From Aristaeella hokkaidonensis (GTDB lineage Bacteria > Bacillota > Clostridia > Christensenellales > Aristaeellaceae), in the NCBI RefSeq assembly GCF_018128945.1, contig NZ_CP068393.1:124001-188000 (forward strand): DNA of 64,000 nucleotides, in the 5' to 3' direction. Below, in pieces: positions 1-7,873 of this stretch; the stretch's first letter is position 1, and every line of letters starts with the position of its first letter. The notes beneath the pieces were generated by a model, which made no database searches, had not been told where the DNA came from, and saw only the letters and a program-made list of their open reading frames with translations. The position numbers and the translations under genes were made by a program.

Positions 1-623
1 TGGATATCCTCATCGGTCACCTTCAGATCTGTGGAAAGATGATCGGTCACACGCTGATAGATTGTGTTGTTGACGGCCTGATCGCCGTATTCCTTGATGT
101 AACGGGCTTCGTCGTAGCCATAGTCGGACTGCAGCTGAGCTTCCGCATCGGCACGGGCAGCGGCCTTGTCCTCATCTGAAGAGTCCTCGGTGATCGCTTC
201 ATTGGCGGAAACAAAGCTGTTGACGATTTCTTCCCACTGCGCCTTTGCGGTAACAGCAAAAGCATCTTTTTCTTCGTCTGTGAACTGATCCAGTCCCAGT
301 TCCTTGCCCTTCTGCAGGACCAGGAAATAACCGATGGTGTCATACAGGGACTGCTGGTTGACAGCGGTAATCAGGGAAGCATCGCTGGTGTCGTAGCCGT
401 TGGAATTGGCCCAGTTCAGATAATTGGACTGCATATAGAGCAGATAATCATTGTCAGACTGGATTTCCTGGCCGTTAACGGTGACCAGCAGAACCGGTTC
501 ATCGGAAATAACTTCCGCGGTCTCGGCTTCTGCGGCGGCATCAGCAGTATCTTCTGCCAGCGCGAAAGATACGCTCATCAGCATAACCAGCGACAGCAGG
601 ATACAGAAAAGACGTTTCATCAT
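1..623 (-). CDS. SurA/PrsA-like secreted peptidyl-prolyl isomerase or foldase, N-terminal part (runs off window start)
   Basis: The reading frame is open from an ATG at 621-623 to the window edge, about 207 codons. It starts with a classic signal peptide (MMKRLF, a hydrophobic stretch, then SFALAED), followed by an acidic Ala/Glu-rich linker and a helical segment with the motif LLVTVNGQEI, which is typical of the SurA_N-like domain of bacterial foldases. Family members help fold secreted proteins outside the membrane. The catalytic parvulin domain, if present, lies outside the window. GGAGGA sits 9 bases before the ATG, and a good promoter lies at 674-702. The fold assignment rests on the N-terminal domain only. 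Confidence 0.7.
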   Translation of the reverse strand, partial: MMKRLFCILLSLVMLMSVSFALAEDTADAAAEAETAEVISDEPVLLVTVNGQEIQSDNDYLLYMQSNYLNWANSNGYDTSDASLITAVNQQSLYDTIGYFLVLQKGKELGLDQFTDEEKDAFAVTAKAQWEEIVNSFVSANEAITEDSSDEDKAAARADAEAQLQSDYGYDEARYIKEYGDQAVNNTIYQRVTDHLSTDLKVTDEDI

Positions 624-673
624 GATTGTTATTCCTCCGTGATAAAGAGTGAAGGGCATAACCCGACTATGAT

Positions 674-702
674 ATTATACACAAAAGAAAAAAGAGGATC
701 AA
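674..702 (-). promoter_or_regulatory. Sigma-A promoter of the SurA-like foldase gene
   Basis: Read on the minus strand, TTGATC (697-702) and TATAAT (674-679) are separated by 17 bases, about 50 bases upstream of the foldase start codon. Confidence 0.7.
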
Positions 703-840
703 TGCGGTTATGTGAACATGATGTAAACAATGAAGCTGATGGGTACACCGCAAAAAACACTCTCGTTGATGAGAACGGAAACTGAATCGGGAGCAGGCTT
801 TCCTTGTGGAAAAAGGCAGGCACTGATCAAAAGAATGAGG

Positions 841-872
841 AAACCCGCTGCCAACCGGCAGCGGGCTTTTTT
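841..872 (-). terminator. Intrinsic terminator after the 223-residue secreted protein gene
   Basis: CCCGCTGCC and GGCAGCGGG form a 9-bp stem with a 4-base loop. A T-run lies on the plus-strand side and a weaker T-rich stretch on the minus side. No plus-strand gene lies upstream, so the likely user is the minus-strand gene ending at 900. Confidence 0.6.
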
Positions 873-899
873 GTCAATCATAAGGTTTCAATCTGAGAA

Positions 900-1571
900 T
901 CAGATTCCCCATGCTTTGGGAGAAAACATCATCTCGGACAGGAAGATGCCCTTAATGGTCAGGTTGTCATAGCTGTTTTTCTGCCTGCATTCCTGATACT
1001 CGTCATAGGATTCACTGATGATAATCTGGTAATCATAATATCCATTGGTCAGGGCACAGGTTATTTCTGCAGGCGCCTCGTCGTATCTGGTGGGAACAAA
1101 CTGGTATCCGGCTTTTTTCGCCTCTGCGATGGTTTTTCCAACCAGCTGATCCAGCTCTGCCTGTTCAAGCGGCTGATCAGTAAATTCGCCGTCATACTTC
1201 ACGGGCAGTTTGCAGACGTAATCAATGAAGTCCTGGTCCGGCCAGATCTGATCTGCAGATTCTTCTTCCTGGCCTTCCTTCCAAAGCTTCTTTGCCTTAT
1301 TGTCATACTTTGCTACAAAGCGGTAGTATACGCCGGAGGATTCCACCAGCGTGACACAGGATTTATCATCGTATATTGCTTCATCCGTGGGTTCTGCCCT
1401 CAGGGCTTCCCCAAAGTTGTCAAAAGCAGGCCTTTGTACAGTATCCTGTTCAGACGCTCTCGGAGTGGTCCGCGCTGCGCCTATATCAGTCGGGGTCGCG
1501 GGACTTTGAGCCAGCGCCACCGAGGTCAGCAGAATCATTACGATTGACAAAATAGCGGTCATTCTTTTCAT
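900..1571 (-). CDS. Secreted protein of unknown function, 223 aa
   Basis: The product begins with a signal peptide (MKRMTAILSIVMILLTSVALAQ), then a Thr/Pro/Ala-rich low-complexity stretch to about residue 45 and a globular domain with several Tyr/Asp-rich segments. Residues about 140-165 contain QLVGKTIAEAKKAGY, a short helix also found in calcium-binding or PASTA-like proteins, which is not enough to assign a family. AAGGAGGG precedes the ATG at good spacing. It is transcribed alone, with a terminator at 841-872. It is presumably released or anchored outside the cell; no lipobox cysteine is seen. I do not recognise the family. Confidence 0.7.
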   Translation of the reverse strand: MKRMTAILSIVMILLTSVALAQSPATPTDIGAARTTPRASEQDTVQRPAFDNFGEALRAEPTDEAIYDDKSCVTLVESSGVYYRFVAKYDNKAKKLWKEGQEEESADQIWPDQDFIDYVCKLPVKYDGEFTDQPLEQAELDQLVGKTIAEAKKAGYQFVPTRYDEAPAEITCALTNGYYDYQIIISESYDEYQECRQKNSYDNLTIKGIFLSEMMFSPKAWGI

Positions 1572-1780
1572 TGGTTATCCCTCCTTTACGCAGGATCTTC
1601 AGGAGATCCTGTACATATAGAACGATGCACATGTACGTTTTGTTCCAATATATAAACCAGAAAAAACATTAGAGCCCAAAGCAGCCTCTATGCTTATTGC
1701 TTTAAACTCAATAATCAATCCTGTTGCTGACCAGATGTACAAGTACATAGATTCAATCTCTGTATAAAAATCCTTGTATT

Positions 1781-1817
1781 TAAAACAAGAGAAAGGAGCC
1801 GTCCCAGAACGGCTCCT
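1781..1817 (-). terminator. Terminator of the cell-wall-binding repeat protein gene
   Basis: AGGAGCCGT (1794-1802) pairs with ACGGCTCCT (1809-1817), and on the minus strand the stem is followed by a T-rich tract. It lies 25 bases beyond the stop codon of the gene at 1842-3527. Confidence 0.8.
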
Positions 1818-1841
1818 GTTTAATTACATTATATAAAGATG

Positions 1842-3527
1842 TTAGTTTCCATTCCAAGTATAAAGCCATACACCATTTGTATCAAACATTTCCCATTGAC
1901 CGTTGATTTCTTTCCAACCGGTTACCATCGCACCATTGTCATCAAACCAATACCAGGCAGATGTGTTTCCCTTTTTCTCTTCATACCAGCCTGTAACCAT
2001 AGCTCCTGAAGAATTGAAGTAGTACCAATGATTACCTGAACTGAGCCATCCGGTCAGCATGGTTCCATCTGCATTCATGTAATACCATCGATTATTTATT
2101 TTTTTCCAGCCAGTTACCATGGAACCATCTGAGTTGAGATAGTACCAATTATTGTCAACACATATCCAGCCTGTGCACATTTCTCCGCTTTGATCCATGT
2201 AATACCAAGAAGAACCGAGATTCACCCACCCAGTTACCATGAACCCTGAATTAGAGAAATAATACCATTTATCATTGATTAACTGCCAGCCAGTGCACAT
2301 AGCACCATTATTATCAAAGAAATACCAATAAGGATAGATATATTCCCAGCCGGTTGCCATGCTACCGTATTGATCAAATTCGGTTTCCCAGGATTCCCGC
2401 AGATAATACCATTTTCCACCGGAGTAAACCCATCCCAAAACAGCATGGCCATTCGAATCTGCCAGATAATAATTCGAGCCGATTTTAGTCCATCCTGTCA
2501 TTAGTTCTCCAGATTTGCTGAAGACATATGGAGTAGATGTATCATTTGCACTATCATATATATCATATACTCCACACGGCCAACCGCCTTCTTCATACCT
2601 ATAGAACCATCTGCCTCTGATATTGCTCCATCCACTATTCAACTGAATATAGCTGCTATGAACGCCGCTATCCACATAATAAGTATTACCATCACTGCTA
2701 TATATAACTCCACTATACTTCAATCTGGAATTATTATCAAAAGCTTGAAACATGCCATCAACATACTCTATATCATTCTGGACTTTTAATACACCATCAT
2801 TATAGAATGTATAAGATATCCCATCGATTTCTTTATTTCCAGTAGCCATGACGCCTGTGTTTAGATCAAAATAGTATAAAAACCCACTGTCATTTACCCA
2901 ACCACGCTGCTCATAAGGGCGATAGTCTGCGGAGGGCCCCCCTGTATGAGTAAATAAATGCATTTCGCCATCTATTTCGACAAATCCGCTAACACATTTT
3001 CCATTTTCATCGAAATAGTACATATCATCATCAATTTTACGATAACCGGGCGTTTTGTCCACTATGCCATCTTTATCTGCATAATAATCATATCTCCATG
3101 CGTTTTTAACCAGATTTGGAGCAAAAAGATAGTTTTTCCCATTAATTTCAATGCATCCCGTCAACATATAATAGTTATTCTCATCAAAAAAATAAGTATC
3201 ACCATTAATGGTTGTTAAGCCTGTAGCCAAATTGTCATTTAAATCTATATAGTAGGTTTGCATTATATATTCATTGCCAAGTATAACATGAATAAAACCA
3301 TCCATATGCTTTAGATGTCCATCATCAGCAAACGAATAAACAATCTGGTCGATTCTGATATCACCTGTAACTTTTGTCTTATTCGAATCTCTATAGTACA
3401 ACTGACCATCTTCAATTGCCCAACCAACTTCATAATTATATTTCAAATATGCTTCTGCATTTACTGCCAGTGGCAACAGAAATAGAATTATACCGAGAAT
3501 AGAAAAGATAATAATTCTTTTCTTCAT
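1842..3527 (-). CDS. Secreted protein built almost wholly of cell-wall/choline-binding-type repeats
   Basis: The start is the ATG of MKKRIIIF, which has GGAGG 10 bases upstream and opens a signal peptide; an in-frame ATG 57 bases further up lacks both. After cleavage near VNAEA, the 561-residue protein consists of aromatic ~20-residue repeats of the CW_binding_1 type. The early repeats are degenerate (for example TYFFDENN). About nine clean C-terminal copies follow the pattern GW..I...WYY....G.M.TGW. Such repeats bind choline or other wall polymers. There is no recognisable catalytic domain, so it may be an adhesin, a scaffold or a remnant. The gene and its flanks are clearly more AT-rich than the neighbours, which hints at recent acquisition. 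Confidence 0.8.
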   Translation of the reverse strand: MKKRIIIFSILGIILFLLPLAVNAEAYLKYNYEVGWAIEDGQLYYRDSNKTKVTGDIRIDQIVYSFADDGHLKHMDGFIHVILGNEYIMQTYYIDLNDNLATGLTTINGDTYFFDENNYYMLTGCIEINGKNYLFAPNLVKNAWRYDYYADKDGIVDKTPGYRKIDDDMYYFDENGKCVSGFVEIDGEMHLFTHTGGPSADYRPYEQRGWVNDSGFLYYFDLNTGVMATGNKEIDGISYTFYNDGVLKVQNDIEYVDGMFQAFDNNSRLKYSGVIYSSDGNTYYVDSGVHSSYIQLNSGWSNIRGRWFYRYEEGGWPCGVYDIYDSANDTSTPYVFSKSGELMTGWTKIGSNYYLADSNGHAVLGWVYSGGKWYYLRESWETEFDQYGSMATGWEYIYPYWYFFDNNGAMCTGWQLINDKWYYFSNSGFMVTGWVNLGSSWYYMDQSGEMCTGWICVDNNWYYLNSDGSMVTGWKKINNRWYYMNADGTMLTGWLSSGNHWYYFNSSGAMVTGWYEEKKGNTSAWYWFDDNGAMVTGWKEINGQWEMFDTNGVWLYTWNGN

Positions 3528-3707
3528 AATCAATATACCTCCATACAATATGATTATATAATCGGCTATGTTTCTGTTATCCAAAACATGGGTTGTTATG
3601 CACGAATTATATCATTATAATATAAGAGCTGTCTATTAGCCGTTTGTAAATATCAGAAAAAATGATGTAAAGAGAACCTTATTGCGGTACAAAAGCCCCA
3701 AAAAAGG

Positions 3708-3740
3708 TAAAAAAATAACCTTGCACCCCTTATGTGCAAG
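3708..3740 (-). terminator. Terminator of the tRNA-Gln/tRNA-Glu unit
   Basis: CTTGCAC and GTGCAAG form a stem (3720-3726 with 3734-3740). On the minus strand it is followed by a T-rich run ending in seven T, 15 bases after tRNA-Glu. Confidence 0.8.
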
Positions 3741-3754
3741 ACCATAAAAAAAGC

Positions 3755-3826
3755 AGCTCCGACGGGATTCGAACCCGTGTTTCAGCCTTGAGAGGGCCGC
3801 GTCCTAGGCCTCTAGACAACGGAGCC
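3755..3826 (-). tRNA. tRNA-Glu (anticodon CTC)
   Basis: The minus strand folds as a 72-nt cloverleaf. The acceptor stem is GGCTCCG with CGGAGCT, the anticodon stem is CGGCC/GGCTG around the loop CTCTCAA (anticodon CTC), and the T arm contains GGTTCGAATCC. CCA is not encoded. It is the second tRNA of a two-tRNA unit just behind gltX-glnS. Confidence 0.95.
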
Positions 3827-3840
3827 AGAAAAAGAAAAGC

Positions 3841-3910
3841 TGGGGAACTAGGATTCGAACCTAGACAATACGAGTCAGAGTCGTAGGTGCTGCCGTTACA
3901 CCATTCCCCA
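3841..3910 (-). tRNA. tRNA-Gln (anticodon CTG)
   Basis: The minus strand gives acceptor TGGGGAA/TTCCCCA, anticodon stem TACGA/TCGTA and loop CTCTGAC (anticodon CTG). The T arm contains GGTTCGAATCC. At 70 nt it is compact. CCA is not encoded. Confidence 0.93.
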
Positions 3911-3931
3911 TCGGCTTTAGCCGCAAGCGGT

Positions 3932-3960
3932 ATTATAGCAGAGAGAACAGGGCGTGTCAA
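3932..3960 (-). promoter_or_regulatory. Perfect-consensus sigma-A promoter driving tRNA-Gln and tRNA-Glu
   Basis: On the minus strand TTGACA (3955-3960) and TATAAT (3932-3937) match both consensus hexamers exactly with a 17-base spacer, placed about 22 bases before tRNA-Gln. This fits a strongly expressed stable-RNA unit. Confidence 0.88.
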
Positions 3961-4013
3961 CAAGAAAATTCAGAATAAATAACAGATAATCCGGAACAAG
4001 CTTCTGTGCTTTG

Positions 4014-4053
4014 AAAAATAAGCCCCTGCCGGCCTTTGGGTACCGGCAGGGGC
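4014..4053 (-). terminator. Terminator of the glnS-gltX operon
   Basis: GCCCCTGCCGG (4022-4032) pairs perfectly with CCGGCAGGGGC (4043-4053). The minus strand then runs into TTATTTTTC. It lies 21 bases past the gltX stop. Confidence 0.9.
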
Positions 4054-4074
4054 CTTGGTTTTGTGTGATTAACG

Positions 4075-5523
4075 TCAGCCGAGTTTAGCCAGGGAAGCCT
4101 TCATGCGGCGGAGGGTTTCATCCTTACCGAGGAGATACGCAATCTCGAAGGCGCCGCCGGGTGTGGACTCCTGACCGGAGATGGAAATACGCATGGGCCA
4201 GAGGACAGAACCGGTTTTACGCTCCCAGGCCTGGATCTTTTCCATGACGACATCGTGGATGTTTGCTTCGCTCCAGTCGGTGATTCCCTCCAGAACGGGA
4301 ATCAGCAGGGGAAGGACCTCTTTCGCAACGGCCTCATCGCTCTTCTGCTTCTTGTTGAAGAAGATGGCGGTGTCATAGTCAGGCATTTCCGCCAGGAAGG
4401 CGATCTTCTCGGGAATGCGGGAGAAGATATCCGTGCGGCTCTGCATCAGCTCGGCCAGACGGCGGTAATCGATGTTCTTTCCGGCAAGGACCTTGTCAAA
4501 CCACGGGGTTGCCATCTGGAGGTACTTCTCCGGATCCATCTTTGCCACATACTGGCTGTTCATCCACTCCAGCTTGTTGACGTCAAAGATTCCGGGAGAG
4601 TTGTTGATCCGCTTGATATCGAAGGCTTTGACCAGCTCCGGCAGGGTGAAGAACTCCTGATCCGTGCCGGGATTCCAGCCGACCAGGGCCAGATAGTTGA
4701 TCAGCGCCTCAGTCAGGAAGCCCTTCTCGATATAGTCGGAATAGTAGGCGTCGCCATCCCGCTTGGACAGCTTATGGGTGGCGTCCCGCATGACGGTGGG
4801 TAGATGCACATAGGTGGGGATGTCCCAGCCGAACGCGTTGTACAGATAGTTGTACCGCGGGGTCGAGGACAGGTATTCCATGCCGCGGACCACGTGGGTG
4901 ATGTTCATCAGGTGGTCATCGATGACGTTGGCGAAGTTGTAGGTGGGCATGCCGTCCTGCTTGATGAGGACCATGTCATCCATGGCTTCAGAGTTCTGGA
5001 AGGTCATATCGCCGAAGACCATGTCATGGTAGCTGGTCTCACCTTCGGTGGGGGCGTTCATGCGGATGGTCCACGGGATGCCGGCATCCAGTTTCTGCTG
5101 CACTTCCTCTTTGGAAAGGTGCATGCAGTGCTTGTCATATTTCCAGGTGCCGCCGGCGGCTTCCACCGCGGCGCGGCGCTCATCGATCTCTTCCTTGGAG
5201 CAGAAGCAGTAATAGGCATGGCCGGATTCCACCAGCTGCTTCGCGTAAGGCAGGTAGGTGGCCTTCCGCTCTGACTGGATATAGGGACCGTAGTCACCGC
5301 CGATGTCCGGACCTTCGTCCCAGTTCAGGCCGCAGGCACGCAGGGTGTCATAGATGACTTCGGTGGCGCCTTCCACAAAGCGTTCCTGGTCGGTATCCTC
5401 AATACGGAGAATGAAGGTACCGTTGTTCTGCTTTGCGATCAGGTACTCATAAAGGGCGGTACGGACGCCGCCGAGATGCATAAAGCCCGTGGGAGACGGG
5501 GCAAAACGAGTGCGAACAGTCAT
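4075..5523 (-). CDS. gltX: Glutamyl-tRNA synthetase
   Basis: This 482-residue class I aminoacyl-tRNA synthetase charges tRNA-Glu with glutamate using ATP. The HIGH-type motif appears as HLGG at residues 16-19 in the context RFAPSPTGFMHLGG, and the KMSKS motif as KLSKR at 251-255. The length is normal for bacterial GluRS, and the C-terminal helical anticodon-binding region is present. It is the second gene of a glnS-gltX operon, 31 bases downstream of glnS. The tRNA it serves lies about 250 bases beyond its terminator. Because GlnRS is also present, this enzyme is expected to be discriminating (not charging tRNA-Gln), but sequence inspection alone does not prove that. Confidence 0.96.
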   Translation of the reverse strand: MTVRTRFAPSPTGFMHLGGVRTALYEYLIAKQNNGTFILRIEDTDQERFVEGATEVIYDTLRACGLNWDEGPDIGGDYGPYIQSERKATYLPYAKQLVESGHAYYCFCSKEEIDERRAAVEAAGGTWKYDKHCMHLSKEEVQQKLDAGIPWTIRMNAPTEGETSYHDMVFGDMTFQNSEAMDDMVLIKQDGMPTYNFANVIDDHLMNITHVVRGMEYLSSTPRYNYLYNAFGWDIPTYVHLPTVMRDATHKLSKRDGDAYYSDYIEKGFLTEALINYLALVGWNPGTDQEFFTLPELVKAFDIKRINNSPGIFDVNKLEWMNSQYVAKMDPEKYLQMATPWFDKVLAGKNIDYRRLAELMQSRTDIFSRIPEKIAFLAEMPDYDTAIFFNKKQKSDEAVAKEVLPLLIPVLEGITDWSEANIHDVVMEKIQAWERKTGSVLWPMRISISGQESTPGGAFEIAYLLGKDETLRRMKASLAKLG

Positions 5524-5554
5524 AATAACCTCCGGTTATCGTAATTCATAATGT

Positions 5555-7243
5555 TTATTTGGCCTGTTTTGCAAAGGAATCACGCAGGCCGACGGTGCGG
5601 TTGTAAACCGGCAGTTCAGCGGTGGAATCCGGATCCTTGCAGAAGTAGCCGGTGCGCAGGAACTGAAAGGAAGTGCCGGTTTCCGCTTCGGCGATCACTT
5701 TTTCAGCAAAGCCGCGGCAGATCTTCAGGCTTTCGGGGTTCAGGCGGGAGATGAAGTCCTTCTTATCGACTTCCTCGTCCTCTTCTTCGGCCACGTCATC
5801 GTTGAGCAGCGGCTCATACAGCCGGGCTTCGAAGGGGATGCAGTCATCCACGGGGACCCAGTGGAGGGTCTTGCCCTTAATCTTCCGGTCGGCACCGGCA
5901 CTGCCGGAGAAGGAATCCATATCCACGGTGCAGTGCACCTCGATCACATTGCCTTCCGCATCCTTGACGCAGTCGTCGCAGCGGACAATGTAGGCGCCCT
6001 TCAGGCGGACTTCATTGCCGGGGAACATCCGCTGATACTTCTTGACCGGGACTTCCATGAAGTCTTCCTGTTCGATATACAGTTCCCGGCCGAAGGAGAG
6101 GGTGCGTTCACCCATTTCCGGATGATCCGGATGGTTTTCCAGGGTGACAGTCTTGGTTTCGCCTTCCGGCCAGTTGGTCAGAACCACCTTCAGGGGATTG
6201 AGGACGGCCATCGCCCGGAGGGAGGATTCTCCCAGAACGTCACGGACGCAGTGCTCCAGCACGGCGTAGTCCACGGTGGAGTCCGCCTTGCTCATGCCGA
6301 TGGTGTCCACAAAGTTGCGGATGGCCATGGCGGGGTAGCCGCGGCGGCGCATGGCGGACAGGGTGGGCATCCGGGGATCGTCCCAGCCGGCCACATAGCC
6401 GCCCTCCACCAGCTGGCGGAGATAACGCTTGGACATGACCGTGCCGGTCATATTCAGGCGGGAGAACTCGATCTGACGGGGACGGGCAGGCAGCATGTCC
6501 GCGCTCTTTTCCACCACCCAGTCGTAGAGGGGACGGTGAATCTCATACTCCAGGGAGCACATGGAGTGACTGATGCCTTCCAGCGCGTCACCGATGGGGT
6601 GGGAGAAGTCGTACATGGGATAGATGCACCACTTGTTGCCGGTGCGCCAGTGCTCCTTGTACAGGATGCGGTACATGGCAGGATCACGCATGACGATGTT
6701 CGGTGAGGACATGTCAATCTTCATACGGAGAGTTTTGCTGCCTTCCGGGAATTCACCGGCCTTCATGCGGCGGAAGAGATCCAGGCTTTCCTCAGCAGGA
6801 CGGTCACGCCAGGGGCTGTTTTTGCCGGGCTCGGTCAGGGTGCCGCGGTATTCCCGCATTTCGTCCTTGCTCAGCTCATCCACGTAGGCGAGGCCGCGGC
6901 GGATCCACTCCTCAGCGATCTCATAACATTTATCGTAATAGTCCGAAGCATAGAATTCACCGCCGGTCCAGTGGAAGCCCAGCCAGTGAATATCCCGCTT
7001 GATGGCTTCGACATACTCGGTGTCTTCCTTGGCAGGATTGGTGTCGTCAAAGCGCAGATTGCACTTGCCGCCGTATTTTTCGGCAGTAAGGAAATCCATG
7101 ATCAGCGCCTTGCAGTGACCAATGTGCATATAACCGTTGGGTTCGGGAGGAAAACGGGTATGGACTTCCGTATACCGTTTGTCCTCCAGATCCTTATCGA
7201 TTGCGTCCCAGATAAAATTGCCGCGAGCGTTTGTCTCTTCCAT
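5555..7243 (-). CDS. glnS: Glutaminyl-tRNA synthetase
   Basis: This 562-residue class I synthetase attaches glutamine directly to tRNA-Gln. The signature PPEPNGYMHIGH is at residues 32-43, and VMSKRYL, the KMSKS loop, lies near residue 270. The C-terminal half is the beta-barrel anticodon-binding domain characteristic of GlnRS. AAGGAG precedes the start. Most Bacillota make Gln-tRNA by the GatCAB amidation route, so a GlnRS is a minority trait and is often explained by transfer. It heads the operon with gltX and is driven by the promoter at 7351-7380, with a structured leader. A short hairpin (ATAACC/GGTTAT) sits in the glnS-gltX gap. Confidence 0.96.
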   Translation of the reverse strand: MEETNARGNFIWDAIDKDLEDKRYTEVHTRFPPEPNGYMHIGHCKALIMDFLTAEKYGGKCNLRFDDTNPAKEDTEYVEAIKRDIHWLGFHWTGGEFYASDYYDKCYEIAEEWIRRGLAYVDELSKDEMREYRGTLTEPGKNSPWRDRPAEESLDLFRRMKAGEFPEGSKTLRMKIDMSSPNIVMRDPAMYRILYKEHWRTGNKWCIYPMYDFSHPIGDALEGISHSMCSLEYEIHRPLYDWVVEKSADMLPARPRQIEFSRLNMTGTVMSKRYLRQLVEGGYVAGWDDPRMPTLSAMRRRGYPAMAIRNFVDTIGMSKADSTVDYAVLEHCVRDVLGESSLRAMAVLNPLKVVLTNWPEGETKTVTLENHPDHPEMGERTLSFGRELYIEQEDFMEVPVKKYQRMFPGNEVRLKGAYIVRCDDCVKDAEGNVIEVHCTVDMDSFSGSAGADRKIKGKTLHWVPVDDCIPFEARLYEPLLNDDVAEEEDEEVDKKDFISRLNPESLKICRGFAEKVIAEAETGTSFQFLRTGYFCKDPDSTAELPVYNRTVGLRDSFAKQAK

Positions 7244-7263
7244 CGTGAAGACTCCTTCTAAAC

Positions 7264-7342
7264 AATTCAGAATTCAGAATTCAGAATTAAGAATTATAGG
7301 TCTGAAACATCTTCAGACTGACGTTCGCCGAACCTGAAGATG
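7264..7342 (-). repeat. Hairpin and heptamer array in the glnS-gltX 5' leader
   Basis: On the plus strand, three copies of AATTCAG (7264-7284) are followed by AATTAAG and AATTATA, all in strict 7-bp register. Next comes a 9-bp inverted repeat, CATCTTCAG (7308-7316) with CTGAAGATG (7334-7342), whose loop holds a second small stem (GTTC/GAAC). All of this lies between the promoter and the glnS start, so it is transcribed into the mRNA leader. Confidence 0.75.
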
Positions 7343-7350
7343 TACGTTAC

Positions 7351-7380
7351 ATTATACAATTAATGACACAGGAGAAGCAA
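7351..7380 (-). promoter_or_regulatory. Promoter of the glnS-gltX operon
   Basis: On the minus strand TTGCTT (7375-7380) and TATAAT (7351-7356) are separated by 18 bases, about 105 bases upstream of the glnS ATG. Confidence 0.7.
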
Positions 7381-7411
7381 GAAAAAGTTAGTTACATAAT
7401 AAAGGAAAGTA

Positions 7412-7441
7412 TTGTCTTTACCATACTGTATGTTGTATAAT
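7412..7441 (+). promoter_or_regulatory. Promoter of ireB
   Basis: TTGTCT (7412-7417) and TATAAT (7436-7441) are separated by 18 bases and lie 33 bases before the ireB start codon, divergent from the glnS promoter. Confidence 0.75.
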
Positions 7442-7474
7442 ACTTAAAACAGCCCAGATGAAGGAGGATTCAGG

Positions 7475-7729
7475 ATGGAAGAACTGTTCAACACCCATAA
7501 AATGGATCCGATTGTGGGAACCGGAAATGAAGCGCATGACATCCTCATGTATGTATATAAGGCCCTGCAGACAAAGGGGTATGATCCGATCACCCAGTTG
7601 GTGGGTTATCTGGTGACCGGTGAGCCGACATACATCACCAGTTACAATTCTGCCAGAAGTCTGATCTGCCGCCTGGAGAGAGATGAAATACTGGAGGAAC
7701 TGGTCCGGTCCTATCTGGACACGCATTAA
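7475..7729 (+). CDS. ireB: IreB-family regulatory phosphoprotein (UPF0297)
   Basis: The 84-residue product matches the IreB/YrzL family over its whole length: the motifs [26 protein letters not shown] and [14 protein letters not shown] are its hallmarks. In Enterococcus faecalis IreB is a target of the Ser/Thr kinase IreK and modulates cell-wall stress and antibiotic resistance. In many Firmicutes the gene sits with ruvX and alaS-type neighbours; here it stands alone between its own promoter and terminator. AAGGAGG precedes the ATG. The Thr residues in the N-terminal part are possible phosphosites by analogy only. Confidence 0.92.
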   Translation: MEELFNTHKMDPIVGTGNEAHDILMYVYKALQTKGYDPITQLVGYLVTGEPTYITSYNSARSLICRLERDEILEELVRSYLDTH

Positions 7730-7740
7730 TCCGGTGCTGC

Positions 7741-7767
7741 ACGGTGTCGTATAACGGCACCGTTTTC
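7741..7767 (+). terminator. Terminator after ireB
   Basis: ACGGTGTCG (7741-7749) pairs with CGGCACCGT (7755-7763) with one wobble, a TATAA loop and a following T-run, 11 bases past the ireB stop. Confidence 0.75.
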
Positions 7768-7873
7768 AAATGGAAACCGAAACCGGAAGGTTGAGCAACG
7801 GCCTTTCGTTTTATTGTCAGCCGGTCTGTACAGTAACAGGAAACCGGAACGCTTAAATGAGAGGGGATTCAGA

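Noticed and set aside
730-972. 80-residue plus-strand frame near the foldase gene
   Set aside because: It runs through a terminator hairpin and into the end of a clear minus-strand gene.
1842-3527. CRISPR-like regular repeats
   Set aside because: The periodicity is coding: ~20-residue wall-binding repeats.
7264-7299. Short 7-bp repeats as a CRISPR or iteron origin
   Set aside because: Units are too short and have no spacers, and there is no replication or cas gene nearby.
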